Of a DNA stretch of 64,000 bases, positions 1 to 8,983 are shown in pieces. The notes under the pieces are model-generated. The model had not been told where the DNA came from, ran no database searches, and was given only the letters and a program-made list of their open reading frames with translations. Made by a program: the position numbers and the translations under genes. Source of the stretch: Lachnospiraceae bacterium (GTDB lineage: Bacteria > Bacillota > Clostridia > Lachnospirales > Lachnospiraceae). The first letter of the stretch is position 1. Each line of letters opens with the position of its first letter. The stretch lies in NCBI GenBank assembly GCA_024697065.1, contig JAILGE010000035.1:1-64000 (forward strand), in the 5' to 3' direction.

Positions 1-109
1 ACATACTGAATTGCATCCAGCTTAAACTGTTTGTCGTGTTGTTTGTTTTTACGTGGCATAATGAGTTCCTCCTCTTTGGATATAGTACAATTTTTTAGGA
101 GAAATCTCA
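1..109 (-). mobile_element. End of an IS3-like insertion sequence (partial)
   Basis: The window opens inside an element whose transposase reads leftward out of the window. Beyond the transposase start lies a short AT-rich leader, and the element probably ends near position 109, where the plus strand reads ...GAGAAATCTCA (TG...CA type terminus on the element strand). The boundary is inferred, because the other end and any target duplication are outside the window. The element abuts the truncated reading frame that starts near 117. Confidence 0.5.
3..59 (-). CDS. IS3-family transposase OrfA, N-terminal fragment (runs off window)
   Basis: Reading leftward from an ATG at 59, the 19 visible codons give MPRKNKQHDKQFKLDAIQY, which is the basic helix-turn-helix start typical of IS3-family OrfA proteins (KQFKLDAVxYY). 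A strong AGGAGG ribosome site lies about 7 bases before the ATG. The rest of the gene is outside the window, so completeness cannot be judged. Assignment to the IS3 family rests on these residues only; another helix-turn-helix transposase family is possible. Confidence 0.6.
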   Translation of the reverse strand, partial: MPRKNKQHDKQFKLDAIQY

Positions 110-116
110 TTTTAAT

Positions 117-1541
117 TTGAACTATTTATATACTAACGGCACAGGAAGCTTTTATGATGATAATATAGATGAATTCCTGGATAGTCCGGTAACATATTTA
201 TATGGTTCGTATGATAGATCAATTCGAGAAAGTATAAACCTTGCAGACAATAATGATATTATTATTAATACAGTTTCTATAGCTGCACCGTATGGCGCAA
301 ATGAATACATGGATGAACTCGTACCTAAGACGGGTGGGAAATCCTATAGTGATGCAGATGGAACCGCAGATGGAATGAAAGACCTGATAAATGAGATAAC
401 AAAAGATCTGGATTCTCAGAAAGAAGCTCAGAGACAGGGTGACTATGATGGGGATGGTTTGTCTGATAGAGCTGAACTTGATGGAATGCTTGGAGATAAC
501 GGCCGTAAATACTTTTCCAATCCATTTACAACAGATGTTGATCATGATACTGATGGGGATGATGTTCCAGATAATGTTGAAATGGGAGAATATGACCCTG
601 AAACAGGGATGTACAATGTGTTGAGTGACCCGGCGAATCCAAATTCTATTCCAACTGGTTACATAAGAGTTCCAGTATATATAATTGCGTGGTCGTATGG
701 AACAACATATGATGTTGAACCGTTTGAAAAAAGATTAAAATGGGATGACACATATTCTGATTTAAGAAAAAGTATATCATTGGTAGTCGATGGATATACG
801 GATGAATGGAATCAAAATGTATGGGAAGCCTTTGAAGAACAGAGTTTATTTAGATGGGCTGCAGAAACCAAAAAGCGTGAACTGATAAATAGTGGGATAA
901 GTGAATCTCAGATTATATTGTTAAGGATTGATGGGGGCGCTGAATTTATCAATTACTGGAAGGAATGGCAAACTTATGAGTATATACAGGAACTTCATAT
1001 TTACAGCCATGGCATCTGCGGTAAACCTGAAATGAACAATGGTGGAACCCTTTGGTGGGATGGCAGTAAAGATGGACATTTGAATTCCGTTCCCCATAAT
1101 CCAGATCGAGATTATCCGAAGTTGAATTTCACGGAGAATGCATCGGTTTATTTTTACGGCTGTCATATAGCGATAAATAAAAATGCTGAAGGAAGTGATT
1201 TTTACCCCAATGGAGATGATTATCTTCAGCTATTTTCAGACTATCAACAAGTAAAGGTATTTGCAAATAGGTACGGGACGTCTTTTTCTTCTGATCCAAA
1301 TGTCAAGGAACTGATATTTGAACCGTCTATTCAAAATGTATACTTGGGATCGTATGCTTTGGATGATTTTGTAATGCCACATGAGGATTATAGTGAGAGA
1401 AGTTTGGGGGGGTTTGGAATTGATAATAATTATGCAATTAAGTACTTTGACATGGGGACTCAGGTCAATGAATTTTTTGTTTCGAATAAGTTGAAAAGGA
1501 TTCCGTTTGTGATTTATACACCTGGTGAGCCAATTCAATAG
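117..1541 (+). CDS. 5'-truncated vWA / calcium-loop surface protein with C-terminal SHG...YGC domain
   Basis: The predicted 474 residues begin in mid-domain: residues 1-100 look like the second half of a von Willebrand A fold (IIINTVSIAAPYG, then TGGKSY near 72). Residues 109-160 hold two calcium-loop motifs of the thrombospondin-3 type (DYDGDGLSDRAE and DHDTDGDDVPDNVE). Residues 230-400 form a separate domain with QELHIYSHG (His298) and ASVYFYGC (Cys349), the His-Cys spacing of caspase-like/CHAT/DUF4347-type folds. The frame is open only back to position 99 and no ribosome site precedes the TTG at 117, so the N-terminus, including any signal peptide, was probably cut off by the adjoining IS. 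The C-terminal domain is homologous to the ORF at 43347. Function is not established; toxin or protease effector is an inference. Confidence 0.55.
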   Translation: MNYLYTNGTGSFYDDNIDEFLDSPVTYLYGSYDRSIRESINLADNNDIIINTVSIAAPYGANEYMDELVPKTGGKSYSDADGTADGMKDLINEITKDLDSQKEAQRQGDYDGDGLSDRAELDGMLGDNGRKYFSNPFTTDVDHDTDGDDVPDNVEMGEYDPETGMYNVLSDPANPNSIPTGYIRVPVYIIAWSYGTTYDVEPFEKRLKWDDTYSDLRKSISLVVDGYTDEWNQNVWEAFEEQSLFRWAAETKKRELINSGISESQIILLRIDGGAEFINYWKEWQTYEYIQELHIYSHGICGKPEMNNGGTLWWDGSKDGHLNSVPHNPDRDYPKLNFTENASVYFYGCHIAINKNAEGSDFYPNGDDYLQLFSDYQQVKVFANRYGTSFSSDPNVKELIFEPSIQNVYLGSYALDDFVMPHEDYSERSLGGFGIDNNYAIKYFDMGTQVNEFFVSNKLKRIPFVIYTPGEPIQ

Positions 1542-1617
1542 ACATAATTATATTGGTTTTGACAGTTTAAAACAGCGATAAATGGCTCAGTTATCAAGTG
1601 AAGGAAGGAGAGATTGA

Positions 1618-2115
1618 ATGAAGAATGATGAAACCAAGAAATCTATTTCAGAGAGAATAAGGGATAAATTGTTATTATTTATTGCGGCAGCAGGATGTTT
1701 TATTATTCTATTCTTGGTCGGTTCGTTAATATTTGATTACCTTGTAAATCGAATTGAGTGGACGGTTTCAGTTTCGGGAGACGAATTAAGATTGGAAGAT
1801 ACAGTAGAGATTTTGAAAGATGATGGGACATACAAAAAAACAATTCATTGTATAAGAAAACAGGATTGTATTTGGTTTATAGGGGATTACCGACAGTACG
1901 TATACACTATTTACGGACCTGGGGTAGAGTTTCGTCCGGTAATTAAATTTCATAAGATACATCCGGAGATGATTTTAAATGAAAAATATTATATTAATTT
2001 TAATATATATAGAAATGGTGATAAATGGGATGCGACTGTTACGAGAGGAAACCAAACTGAGTATTTTGAGGATATAGAAAATAATGAGATTTATATGGAA
2101 TTCAATGATGTATAG
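1618..2115 (+). CDS. Small single-pass membrane protein, possible immunity partner
   Basis: A 165-residue protein with a charged cytoplasmic N-terminus, one membrane helix (about residues 18-43, LLLFIAAAGCFIILFLVGSL) and a beta-rich ectodomain of about 120 residues. A good Shine-Dalgarno site (GGAAGGAGAG) lies 6 bases before the ATG. It starts 76 bases after the SHG...YGC gene on the same strand. The gene after the second SHG...YGC copy (43964) has the same plan, and both end with a related strand (RNGDKWDA here, RNGNNWEI there). I do not recognise a named family. The pairing suggests an immunity or inhibitor role, but this is inference from context only. Confidence 0.55.
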   Translation: MKNDETKKSISERIRDKLLLFIAAAGCFIILFLVGSLIFDYLVNRIEWTVSVSGDELRLEDTVEILKDDGTYKKTIHCIRKQDCIWFIGDYRQYVYTIYGPGVEFRPVIKFHKIHPEMILNEKYYINFNIYRNGDKWDATVTRGNQTEYFEDIENNEIYMEFNDV

Positions 2116-2212
2116 TTACAGTTTCTTTATTTGGATTGGTATTAAAAATTTGTAAATACTCCGCTAATTTCTAGAGTATTATTGTTGTTAATTTACAAGA
2201 CACTATTATCGA

Positions 2213-2240
2213 AAAAGGCTGCAGTATTCTGTAGCCTTTA
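2213..2240 (+). terminator. Possible terminator after the 1618 gene
   Basis: AAAGGCTGCAG, loop TATT, CTGTAGCCTTT forms an 11-bp stem with one G-U pair, but only a short T run follows. It separates the accessory genes from trkA. Confidence 0.5.
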
Positions 2241-2292
2241 ACACAATCTATAGGCGCTAATCCCATCCAAAGATGCCCTTGCACCTCGTATA

Positions 2293-2301
2293 TGTTATAA
2301 T
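2293..2301 (+). promoter_or_regulatory. Extended -10 promoter of trkA-trkH
   Basis: TGTTATAAT is a perfect -10 with an upstream TGn extension, 28 bases before the trkA start. No convincing -35 is present at 17 bases, as is common for extended -10 promoters. Confidence 0.55.
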
Positions 2302-2328
2302 GTCTGATTGAATGAGGTGATCTGACTT

Positions 2329-3684
2329 ATGAAAATCGTTATTGCCGGATGCGGCAAGCTGGGATTCGATCTTGCGAGACAGCTTTCGGAAGAAAAACAC
2401 GATGTTACGGTTATAGATACAAATCCGGCAAAGCTTGAAAAAGCTCTTGCTGTTCTTGATGTGCAGGGAGTGGAAGGAAACGGTACATCATTCCGTACCC
2501 AGATGGAAGCGGATGTAGGTTCCAGCGATCTGATGATCGCAGTGACGGGAGCTGATGAAGTCAATCTCCTCTGTTGTCTTATCGCTAAGCGTGCAGGTGT
2601 TAAACGTACTGCCGCCAGAGTCAGAAATCCCATTTACAACGAAGAGGTACAGTTCTTTTCCGGACAGCTTGGTCTTTCCATGACCATCAATCCGGAGCTT
2701 GCCTGTGCCCAGAATATAGCGAGGCTCTTGGAAGTTCCCGGTGCTCTTGAGATCACTTCCTTTGCAAAGGGAAGAGTGGATCTCATACAGGTACCTGTTC
2801 CCGAGGGCTCGGTGCTTGATGGAATGAGTATCATAGAGTTTGCCTCCAAGATCATGAAGGGAACTCTTATCTGTGCCATACGAAGAGAAAAGGACGTCAT
2901 TATCCCCGACGGACGCACTATACTCCGCACGGGAGATGATATGTATGTTATCATCCCGCCTGCGCAGATCCATAAGCTTTTGAATAAGATAGGCGTAAAG
3001 GAAAAGCCTGTCCGCAATGTCATCATCGCAGGTGGCGGAACCACTGCTTATTATCTTGCCAAGCGTCTTGAGAAAGATGCCATGGATGTCAAGATAATAG
3101 AGCGTGACAAGGCAAGAGCAGAACACCTCAGCACCATGCTTCCCAATACGATGATAATCAACGGCGATGCATCGGATCGAGCGCTGCTCATGGAGGAAGG
3201 AATAGCGGACAGAGACGGTTTTGTCACTCTTACAAATATGGATGAGGAGAATATGGTACTCAGCATGTTTGCTCATAAGGTGGGACATGCAAAGACCATT
3301 ACCAAGCTCAATTACGTTTCCTTCGAAGAAGTGGTTGATGATCTGCCTATAGGATCCATCGTCAGCCCCAAGGCATCTACTGCGAAGCTTATCCTTCAGT
3401 ATGTACGTGCCATGGAGAATTCCTACGGAAGTAATGTCGAGACTCTGACGCGTATCCTTGACGGACGCGTAGAAGTGCTTGAGTTTGCCATCAAAAATGA
3501 GTCGGATGTTACGGGCAAGCCCATCATGGAGCTTTCCTTAAAGAACGGACTCCTCGTGTGTGCGATACTTCGTGAAGGTAAGATCATAACTCCCGGCGGA
3601 CATGATGATATCCGTGTCGGTGATAATGTAATGATAGTTACTACCAACAAGGGGCTTAAGGATATCAGGGATATATTACAATAA
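2329..3684 (+). CDS. trkA: Trk potassium uptake regulatory subunit TrkA
   Basis: This is the cytoplasmic NAD(H)-binding gating subunit of the Trk/Ktr K+ transporter. The 451-residue length equals the duplicated TrkA_N-TrkA_C architecture. The first Rossmann motif is IVIAGCGKLGFDLARQL at the N-terminus. The second half restarts with NVIIAGGGTTAYYLAKRL near residue 227. TrkA_C segments end each half (VIIPPAQIHK and GDNVMIVTTNK). The start has GAGGTGA upstream. trkH follows after 10 bases, so the two subunits are co-transcribed. Confidence is high. Confidence 0.95.
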   Translation: MKIVIAGCGKLGFDLARQLSEEKHDVTVIDTNPAKLEKALAVLDVQGVEGNGTSFRTQMEADVGSSDLMIAVTGADEVNLLCCLIAKRAGVKRTAARVRNPIYNEEVQFFSGQLGLSMTINPELACAQNIARLLEVPGALEITSFAKGRVDLIQVPVPEGSVLDGMSIIEFASKIMKGTLICAIRREKDVIIPDGRTILRTGDDMYVIIPPAQIHKLLNKIGVKEKPVRNVIIAGGGTTAYYLAKRLEKDAMDVKIIERDKARAEHLSTMLPNTMIINGDASDRALLMEEGIADRDGFVTLTNMDEENMVLSMFAHKVGHAKTITKLNYVSFEEVVDDLPIGSIVSPKASTAKLILQYVRAMENSYGSNVETLTRILDGRVEVLEFAIKNESDVTGKPIMELSLKNGLLVCAILREGKIITPGGHDDIRVGDNVMIVTTNKGLKDIRDILQ

Positions 3685-3694
3685 CGGTGTCGGT

Positions 3695-5137
3695 ATGAAC
3701 TTTGCAATGATATTTTATCTCCTCGGAAGAGTTATACAGGTGGTTGGTGCCATGATGGCAGCGCCTTGTGTTGTAGCTCTTATCTACAGAGAACGTTCCG
3801 GGATATATTTTCTCTTCTGCGGCATAGCGATGTTCGCAGTCGGTACTCTTTTTACGATCAAAAAACCCGCAAATAAAAAATTCTATTCACGTGAAGGTTT
3901 CGTGATGACTGCTCTCAGCTGGATCGTTTTATCGGCAACGGGAGCGATCCCCTTTTGGCTCTCCGGAGAGATCCCTTCCTATACGGATGCGCTCTTTGAG
4001 TGTATATCGGGATTTACCACCACAGGTGCTTCCATAGTTCCTGCCGTTGAGGATCTTTCCCATTGTGTTAATTTCTGGAGATGCTTTATCCAGCTCATCG
4101 GAGGAATGGGAGTACTGGTATTTCTGTTAGCGCTTCTTCCTGTCACAGGCGGTCAGGATCTCTATATCATGAAAGCGGAAAGCCCGGGGCCCAATGTGGG
4201 CAAGCTTGTTCCGAAGGTCAGACAGACGGCATATTATCTTTATGTTATATATTTTGTTCTTACCGGTGCTCTTATCATTTCACTTATTATCGCGGGGATG
4301 CCTGTTTTTGACAGTATCTGTACCGCCTTTGCGACTACCAGTACCGGAGGTTTTGGTGTAAGGAATGATTCTATAGGCGGATATTCTCCGCAGGTTCAGT
4401 ATGTCATTGCGGTATTTCTTTTCCTGTCGGGATTCAATTACAATTTCTATTTCTACTTCAAGTCCGGCCATTGGAAAGATGCTTTCAGGATAGAGGAAGT
4501 AAGGCTTTACGCAGGGATATTTATTTTCGTTCTCCTGGCGATCACCGGAGCGCTGATATTTATCAGCGGACAAGATACCGAAAGTGCCTTCAGACATTCC
4601 TTTTTCCAGGTGGGCTCCATCATGACTACGGCGGGATTCTCTTCGGCGGATTTCGATAAGTGGCCTGCCATCTGCAGAGAGCTGATGATATTGCTTATGT
4701 TCATAGGCGGATGTGCGGGAAGCACCTGCGGCGGTATCAAAGTCAGCCGTTTATTGCTTTATCTCAAGATGATCAAGAGAGAGGTTTCGGGTCTCTGCCA
4801 CCCCAATTCCGTCAGCATCATCAGAATGGACGGCAAGAAGGTTGACGGCGGGATCCTCAAATCCGCACTGGTATTCCTTTCTGCCTATGCTGCGATCTTT
4901 GTAGTATCAATCCTGCTCATCAGCCTGGACGGGTTTGATTTCACCACTGACTTTACGGCTGTGGCTTCTGCCCTTGGAAATATAGGCCCCGGCTTTGCTG
5001 AAGTAGGCCCGACCAGGAACTTTACGGGCTTTTCGGATTTTTCCAAATATGTCCTTATGTTTGATATGCTTGCAGGACGTCTTGAGTTGTTCCCTATGCT
5101 GGTTCTCCTTACTCCGGCTACATGGAAAAGGCGCTAG
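3695..5137 (+). CDS. trkH: Trk potassium uptake membrane subunit TrkH
   Basis: An integral membrane K+ translocating subunit of 480 residues, with the repeated M1-P-M2 architecture. The four pore loops are visible as TTTGAS (about residue 108), ATTSTGGFGV, TTAGFSSADF and LGNIGPG, each followed by a hydrophobic helix. The C-terminus LAGRLELFPMLVLLTPATWK is the usual TrkH ending. It is partnered with trkA immediately upstream. The ribosome site before the ATG is weak, consistent with translational coupling. Confidence 0.95.
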   Translation: MNFAMIFYLLGRVIQVVGAMMAAPCVVALIYRERSGIYFLFCGIAMFAVGTLFTIKKPANKKFYSREGFVMTALSWIVLSATGAIPFWLSGEIPSYTDALFECISGFTTTGASIVPAVEDLSHCVNFWRCFIQLIGGMGVLVFLLALLPVTGGQDLYIMKAESPGPNVGKLVPKVRQTAYYLYVIYFVLTGALIISLIIAGMPVFDSICTAFATTSTGGFGVRNDSIGGYSPQVQYVIAVFLFLSGFNYNFYFYFKSGHWKDAFRIEEVRLYAGIFIFVLLAITGALIFISGQDTESAFRHSFFQVGSIMTTAGFSSADFDKWPAICRELMILLMFIGGCAGSTCGGIKVSRLLLYLKMIKREVSGLCHPNSVSIIRMDGKKVDGGILKSALVFLSAYAAIFVVSILLISLDGFDFTTDFTAVASALGNIGPGFAEVGPTRNFTGFSDFSKYVLMFDMLAGRLELFPMLVLLTPATWKRR

Positions 5138-5240
5138 TATTTTACAAAAGTCCCAAAAAAATATCGAAAAAAACCGTAATCTATGATAAAATTAACAAGT
5201 AGTTTTACAGTTCCAAAGAAAAAGGAATGGGGGAAAGTTC

Positions 5241-6470
5241 ATGTTAGCTGCACTCATACCGCTGTTTGACCACAATACAAACGTATGCGCGTATTCTATC
5301 TTTGCGCAGAAGGAGAATTTCCTTCTCAATCCGCGTATGCTTGGTGTTGGAAGATATGACGGGGCATCGAACATCGAAGGAATGGAGATAGTTGAAAGCA
5401 TGGGACTCAATACGGTCTCAGGCGACAATATGGTATTCATTGAGATGAATAACATATCTCTGTTTTCGGATATTTCGGGACAGTGTGATGCACCTCATGA
5501 CAAGCTGGTACTCCTTATAGACAAGGATCTTCCGGCTGAGGAGAGATATATAAACCGTATTAAAGAGCTTCGCGCGGATAATTACAAGTTCGCGATCCGC
5601 AAGCTTCCCGTTAATCAGTTTGAGGCATATCGCGAGGTCCTTTCAATGATGGATTTCGTGTTCTTAAATCATAAGAAGATCGATATCACCAAGGCTAAGC
5701 TTTATTTCTCGAGAATGTATCCGAATGTAAAGCTGGTGGCAGTCAATGTTAATTCCAAGGAAGATTTTGATGTGCTGCGTGAAGGCGGCGGATACGATCT
5801 CTATGAAGGTGAATTCTTCCGCACCCCCGTCAAGCACGGCGCAGAAGAGATAGCACCTCTTAAAGTCAATTACCTGGAACTCTTAAATATCGTTAATGAT
5901 ATTGATTTCGATCTGACGGATGCGGCTGATGTTATCGGTCGTGACCCGGCTCTTGTCATCTCGCTCCTCGAGATGGTTAACAGGATGACGGTCAATTCGG
6001 GCATCACCTCCGTAAGACATGCGGCAGCAATGCTGGGACAGAGAGAATTGAAAAAGTGGATCAATACCGCTGTTACAAGGGAACTCTGTACGGATAAGCC
6101 CAGTGAGATACTCAGGATATCTCTTATCAGAGCAAGATTTGCAGAGAACCTTTCTGCTGTATATGAGATGGCCGGACTTTCTTCCGAGCTTTTCCTGATG
6201 GGTCTTTTCTCGGTACTGGATATCATTTTGGAGCAGCCTATGCAGGAAGCACTTGAGATGGTAAAGGTATCCAAGGAGATCAGGGAAGCGCTGGTAGACA
6301 GGTCAGGTCCTTTTGCTGCGGTATATGACTTTATACTTCAGTATGAATCTGCATCCTGGCAGGAAGTATCAAGACAGATGGTTCTTGCGAACATAGAAGA
6401 GGATACGATCTACAAAGCATATGTCGATTCCCTCCGCTGGTTCAAAGAACTTTTCGAAATAGGAAGATAA
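5241..6470 (+). CDS. HDOD-domain signalling protein with degenerate EAL-like N-terminus
   Basis: This 409-residue protein matches the YuxH plan. Residues 1-195 resemble a degraded EAL phosphodiesterase fold without the EAL triad. Residues 200-385 are an HDOD domain (LLNIVNDIDFDLTDAADVIGRDPALVISLLEMVN, then ITSVRHAAAMLGQRELKKW). HDOD domains are HD-related but lack the metal-binding His-Asp pair, so a regulatory scaffold role in second-messenger or motility control is expected, not catalysis. It has its own GGGGGAAAG ribosome site and is closed by a strong terminator, so it looks monocistronic. Confidence 0.8.
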   Translation: MLAALIPLFDHNTNVCAYSIFAQKENFLLNPRMLGVGRYDGASNIEGMEIVESMGLNTVSGDNMVFIEMNNISLFSDISGQCDAPHDKLVLLIDKDLPAEERYINRIKELRADNYKFAIRKLPVNQFEAYREVLSMMDFVFLNHKKIDITKAKLYFSRMYPNVKLVAVNVNSKEDFDVLREGGGYDLYEGEFFRTPVKHGAEEIAPLKVNYLELLNIVNDIDFDLTDAADVIGRDPALVISLLEMVNRMTVNSGITSVRHAAAMLGQRELKKWINTAVTRELCTDKPSEILRISLIRARFAENLSAVYEMAGLSSELFLMGLFSVLDIILEQPMQEALEMVKVSKEIREALVDRSGPFAAVYDFILQYESASWQEVSRQMVLANIEEDTIYKAYVDSLRWFKELFEIGR

Positions 6471-6471
6471 C

Positions 6472-6500
6472 AAAAGGCCGGCGATAACGCCGGCTTTTTT
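6472..6500 (+). terminator. Rho-independent terminator after the HDOD gene
   Basis: GCCGGCG, loop ATAA, CGCCGGC, followed by six T. Confidence 0.9.
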
Positions 6501-6516
6501 ACTTTAAAAAGAATAC

Positions 6517-7473
6517 ATGAAAAAAAGACTCGTATGGGGGAGCTATGCTGCCCGCAGGATACTTGATGAGAAATTGCATATAAAGACCGGAAAAGGAAAA
6601 TGCGCAGGAAGGGTTGTTCTTGATGCAGATGAGGCTTCGGACAGGATAAGAGATCATCTGAACAGCAAAGAACCCTTTATGGCAGGCAGGCTGGGGCTTT
6701 TCGAAACCGCAGTGATGCGCATGTATGAATTTGAGATCAGTAAGAAATACGCTCTTACGATGGACAATCTCTATAATTGCGCCGGCTTTTTCCCTAATGA
6801 TATAAACCTCGGCGGAAGATTTAACGAAGTCATGAAGGATGCTCTGAAACAGACGGATGTATTTGCCAGAAACACGCAGTTTTTAGAGGATTACTTCATA
6901 GCAAAGTATCTGCCGGGGGATAGCAGTATCTGCCGGAATTTTGGAGTATTTGACGTATTTGATCTGAAAGATCCGTGGAGCAGCGCATTGGCGGGCAGGA
7001 AGGTTTTGGTAGTAAGTCCCTTCACGGAAAGCATATCCGCGCAGTATGCCAGGAGAGAACTGCTCTTTAAGGGGACGGATATTCTTCCTGAGTTTGAGCT
7101 TAAAACCTACAGGAGTTTACTTACCGTAGGAGACTTAAGGGACGATAGATTTTCCGACTGGTTCGAGGCTCTCGATCATATGAAGAGAGAGATACTGGAG
7201 ATGGATTTCGATGTGGCGCTCCTGGGATGCGGCGCATACGGATTCCCTCTTGCTGCGGAAATAAAGAAGTCCGGGCGTCAGGCCATACATATGGGCGGTG
7301 TCCTTCAGATATTGTTCGGAGTGATGGGAAAACGCTGGGACGGGTCACGCTTCGGCGGCATTGATAAGATGCCTGAAGGCTTAAAGAGATATTACAACGA
7401 TGCCTGGATTTATCCGTTGGAAGGAAAGCCGAAGGAAGCGGGCAAAGTGGAATACGGACCCTACTGGAATTAG
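6517..7473 (+). CDS. GT-D-like (DUF1792-related) predicted glycosyltransferase
   Basis: The product is 318 residues and soluble. FMAGRLGLFETAVMRMYE (about residues 54-71) matches the position of the sRfGDGE-type donor-site motif of GT-D fold glycosyltransferases. DVALLGCGAYGFPLAAEIKKSG followed by AIHMGGVLQILFG (about 228-270) resembles their C-terminal second Rossmann half. This family usually works in surface glycan or glycoprotein assembly, but the donor and acceptor cannot be told here. It starts only 17 bases after the preceding terminator with a weak ribosome site, and is followed after 17 bases by a potassium channel gene. Similarity is by eye, so the family call is tentative. Confidence 0.5.
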   Translation: MKKRLVWGSYAARRILDEKLHIKTGKGKCAGRVVLDADEASDRIRDHLNSKEPFMAGRLGLFETAVMRMYEFEISKKYALTMDNLYNCAGFFPNDINLGGRFNEVMKDALKQTDVFARNTQFLEDYFIAKYLPGDSSICRNFGVFDVFDLKDPWSSALAGRKVLVVSPFTESISAQYARRELLFKGTDILPEFELKTYRSLLTVGDLRDDRFSDWFEALDHMKREILEMDFDVALLGCGAYGFPLAAEIKKSGRQAIHMGGVLQILFGVMGKRWDGSRFGGIDKMPEGLKRYYNDAWIYPLEGKPKEAGKVEYGPYWN

Positions 7474-7490
7474 AGGAGCGGATAGAAGTC

Positions 7491-8714
7491 TTGAAAAATA
7501 AAAAAAGCAAAAAGCATATACCGGGAGCATGGAAGAACGAAAGCCCGAAGATGTTAAAATTCAGGAAGGCTGTATTTCATGCTGTGGATGTGGGTTATAC
7601 GGAGGATATACAGGGGAGAGCCTATGATATCCTTAATCTGTCTGTGATATTGATCAACCTTGTAGTTACCGTAATGATGACATTCAAAGAGATGATGGAT
7701 GCGTACGGCGGGATATTGCAGACCATAGAAGCTGTAACGGTATTCTTTTTTGCAGTGGACTATCTGCTGAGATTATTCACTTCATCATTTCTCTTTCCCG
7801 CAAAAAAGCCGGTGGCTGCACTGGGGCATTATGTGATCTCATTTAACGGTATCATAGATCTGCTTTCTTTTATCCCGTATTATCTGCCGATCTTCTTCCC
7901 TTCGGGCGCAGTGGCATTCAGAATGTTCCGCGTCATGAGGATATTCAGGCTCTTCAGGATAAATGCGTATTACGATTCGCTGAATGTTATAACAGAAGTT
8001 TTAAAGAGCAAAGCAAAGCAGCTTATTTCCTCTGTTTTTATTCTTCTCTTACTCATGCTGGCTGCAAGCTTATGCATGTACAGTGTTGAAAATCCTGCCC
8101 AGCCGGAAGTCTTCGACAATGCACTGTCAGGCATATGGTGGGCTTCCGCAACGCTTATGACAGTGGGATACGGAGATATATATCCCATAACGGCAACAGG
8201 TAAGATACTTGGAACCATAATCACATTTTTGGGGGTGGGTGTTGCTGCCATCCCTACAGGTATCATTTCCGCGGGATTTGTGGAGCAGTACAGCAGGCTG
8301 CAGCAGGTGGGAAATAATAATTCCGGTATAGCGATGCAGTTTATCCGGGTGGCGTTGGATCCCGGGGACAAGTGGATCGGAAAGAGTATCAGGGAGCTGT
8401 ATCTTCCTGATGAGGTGATAATAACAGCGGTAACGAGAAACGGTGAAGTGATAGTACCGAGGGGAGATTTGGAGCTGGAAGAGGGAGATATACTGGTTTT
8501 CGGTGCGGAGCCCTTCAGAGACGGTATTAATATCGCGCTTAAGGAGATCGAGATCACAGCGGATCATAACTGGAAAGATAAGATGATCAGGGATCTGGAT
8601 ATCGCCAGACAGACATTTATCGTATCGGTAAAGCGTAACGGGAATACGATGATCCCCAACGGTTCTTTGAGGTTTGCAAAGGGAGACAGGATAATCCTTT
8701 ACAGCAAAGAGTGA
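7491..8714 (+). CDS. Voltage-gated-type potassium channel with C-terminal RCK_C domains
   Basis: The product has 407 residues. Hydrophobic segments S1-S6 span about 50-265, with a voltage-sensor-like S4 (RMFRVMRIFRLFRI), a pore helix and the K+ selectivity filter TVGYGD (about 222-227). The cytoplasmic tail carries two TrkA_C/RCK_C-like segments (WIGKSIRELYLPDEVIITAV and a second ending AKGDRIILYS). The start is a TTG with GAGGAG about 10 bases upstream. Together with trkAH this gives a second K+ pathway in the same neighbourhood. The channel call is firm; ligand or voltage gating in vivo is unknown. Confidence 0.88.
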   Translation: MKNKKSKKHIPGAWKNESPKMLKFRKAVFHAVDVGYTEDIQGRAYDILNLSVILINLVVTVMMTFKEMMDAYGGILQTIEAVTVFFFAVDYLLRLFTSSFLFPAKKPVAALGHYVISFNGIIDLLSFIPYYLPIFFPSGAVAFRMFRVMRIFRLFRINAYYDSLNVITEVLKSKAKQLISSVFILLLLMLAASLCMYSVENPAQPEVFDNALSGIWWASATLMTVGYGDIYPITATGKILGTIITFLGVGVAAIPTGIISAGFVEQYSRLQQVGNNNSGIAMQFIRVALDPGDKWIGKSIRELYLPDEVIITAVTRNGEVIVPRGDLELEEGDILVFGAEPFRDGINIALKEIEITADHNWKDKMIRDLDIARQTFIVSVKRNGNTMIPNGSLRFAKGDRIILYSKE

Positions 8715-8745
8715 AGACGGAGACAAAAACAATATTTAGTAATAC

Positions 8746-8775
8746 AAAAACCGGCGCTTTTGCGCTGGTTTTTTG
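8746..8775 (+). terminator. Rho-independent terminator after the K+ channel gene
   Basis: CCGGCGC, loop TTTT, GCGCTGG, then a T run. Confidence 0.88.
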
Positions 8776-8869
8776 GTTAACGTAATTCAAAAAGTACCAC
8801 TTGATGTGGCAAAAAAAATAAGTTGATACAAAATCTATGAAAATTACTACCATTATTCTGAAAACAGTG

Positions 8870-8927
8870 TATAATTATGAGCGTGGCATGTAAAAAATAA
8901 GACACAATATCTTGTTGTATCTGTGTC
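8870..8927 (+). promoter_or_regulatory. Promoter -10 and leader hairpin before the 8984 gene
   Basis: A perfect TATAAT at 8870-8875 is followed by a leader of about 100 bases. The leader holds an inverted repeat GACACA (8901-8906) / TGTGTC (8922-8927) extended by ATA/TAT with one bulge. The -35 is poor. A regulatory hairpin is possible but no known riboswitch is recognised. Confidence 0.4.
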
Positions 8928-8983
8928 AGAGGTTTAGCTTTAAGCGGCGGGTATACCGTCTGTAAAAAAGCGGGGGAAATTCT

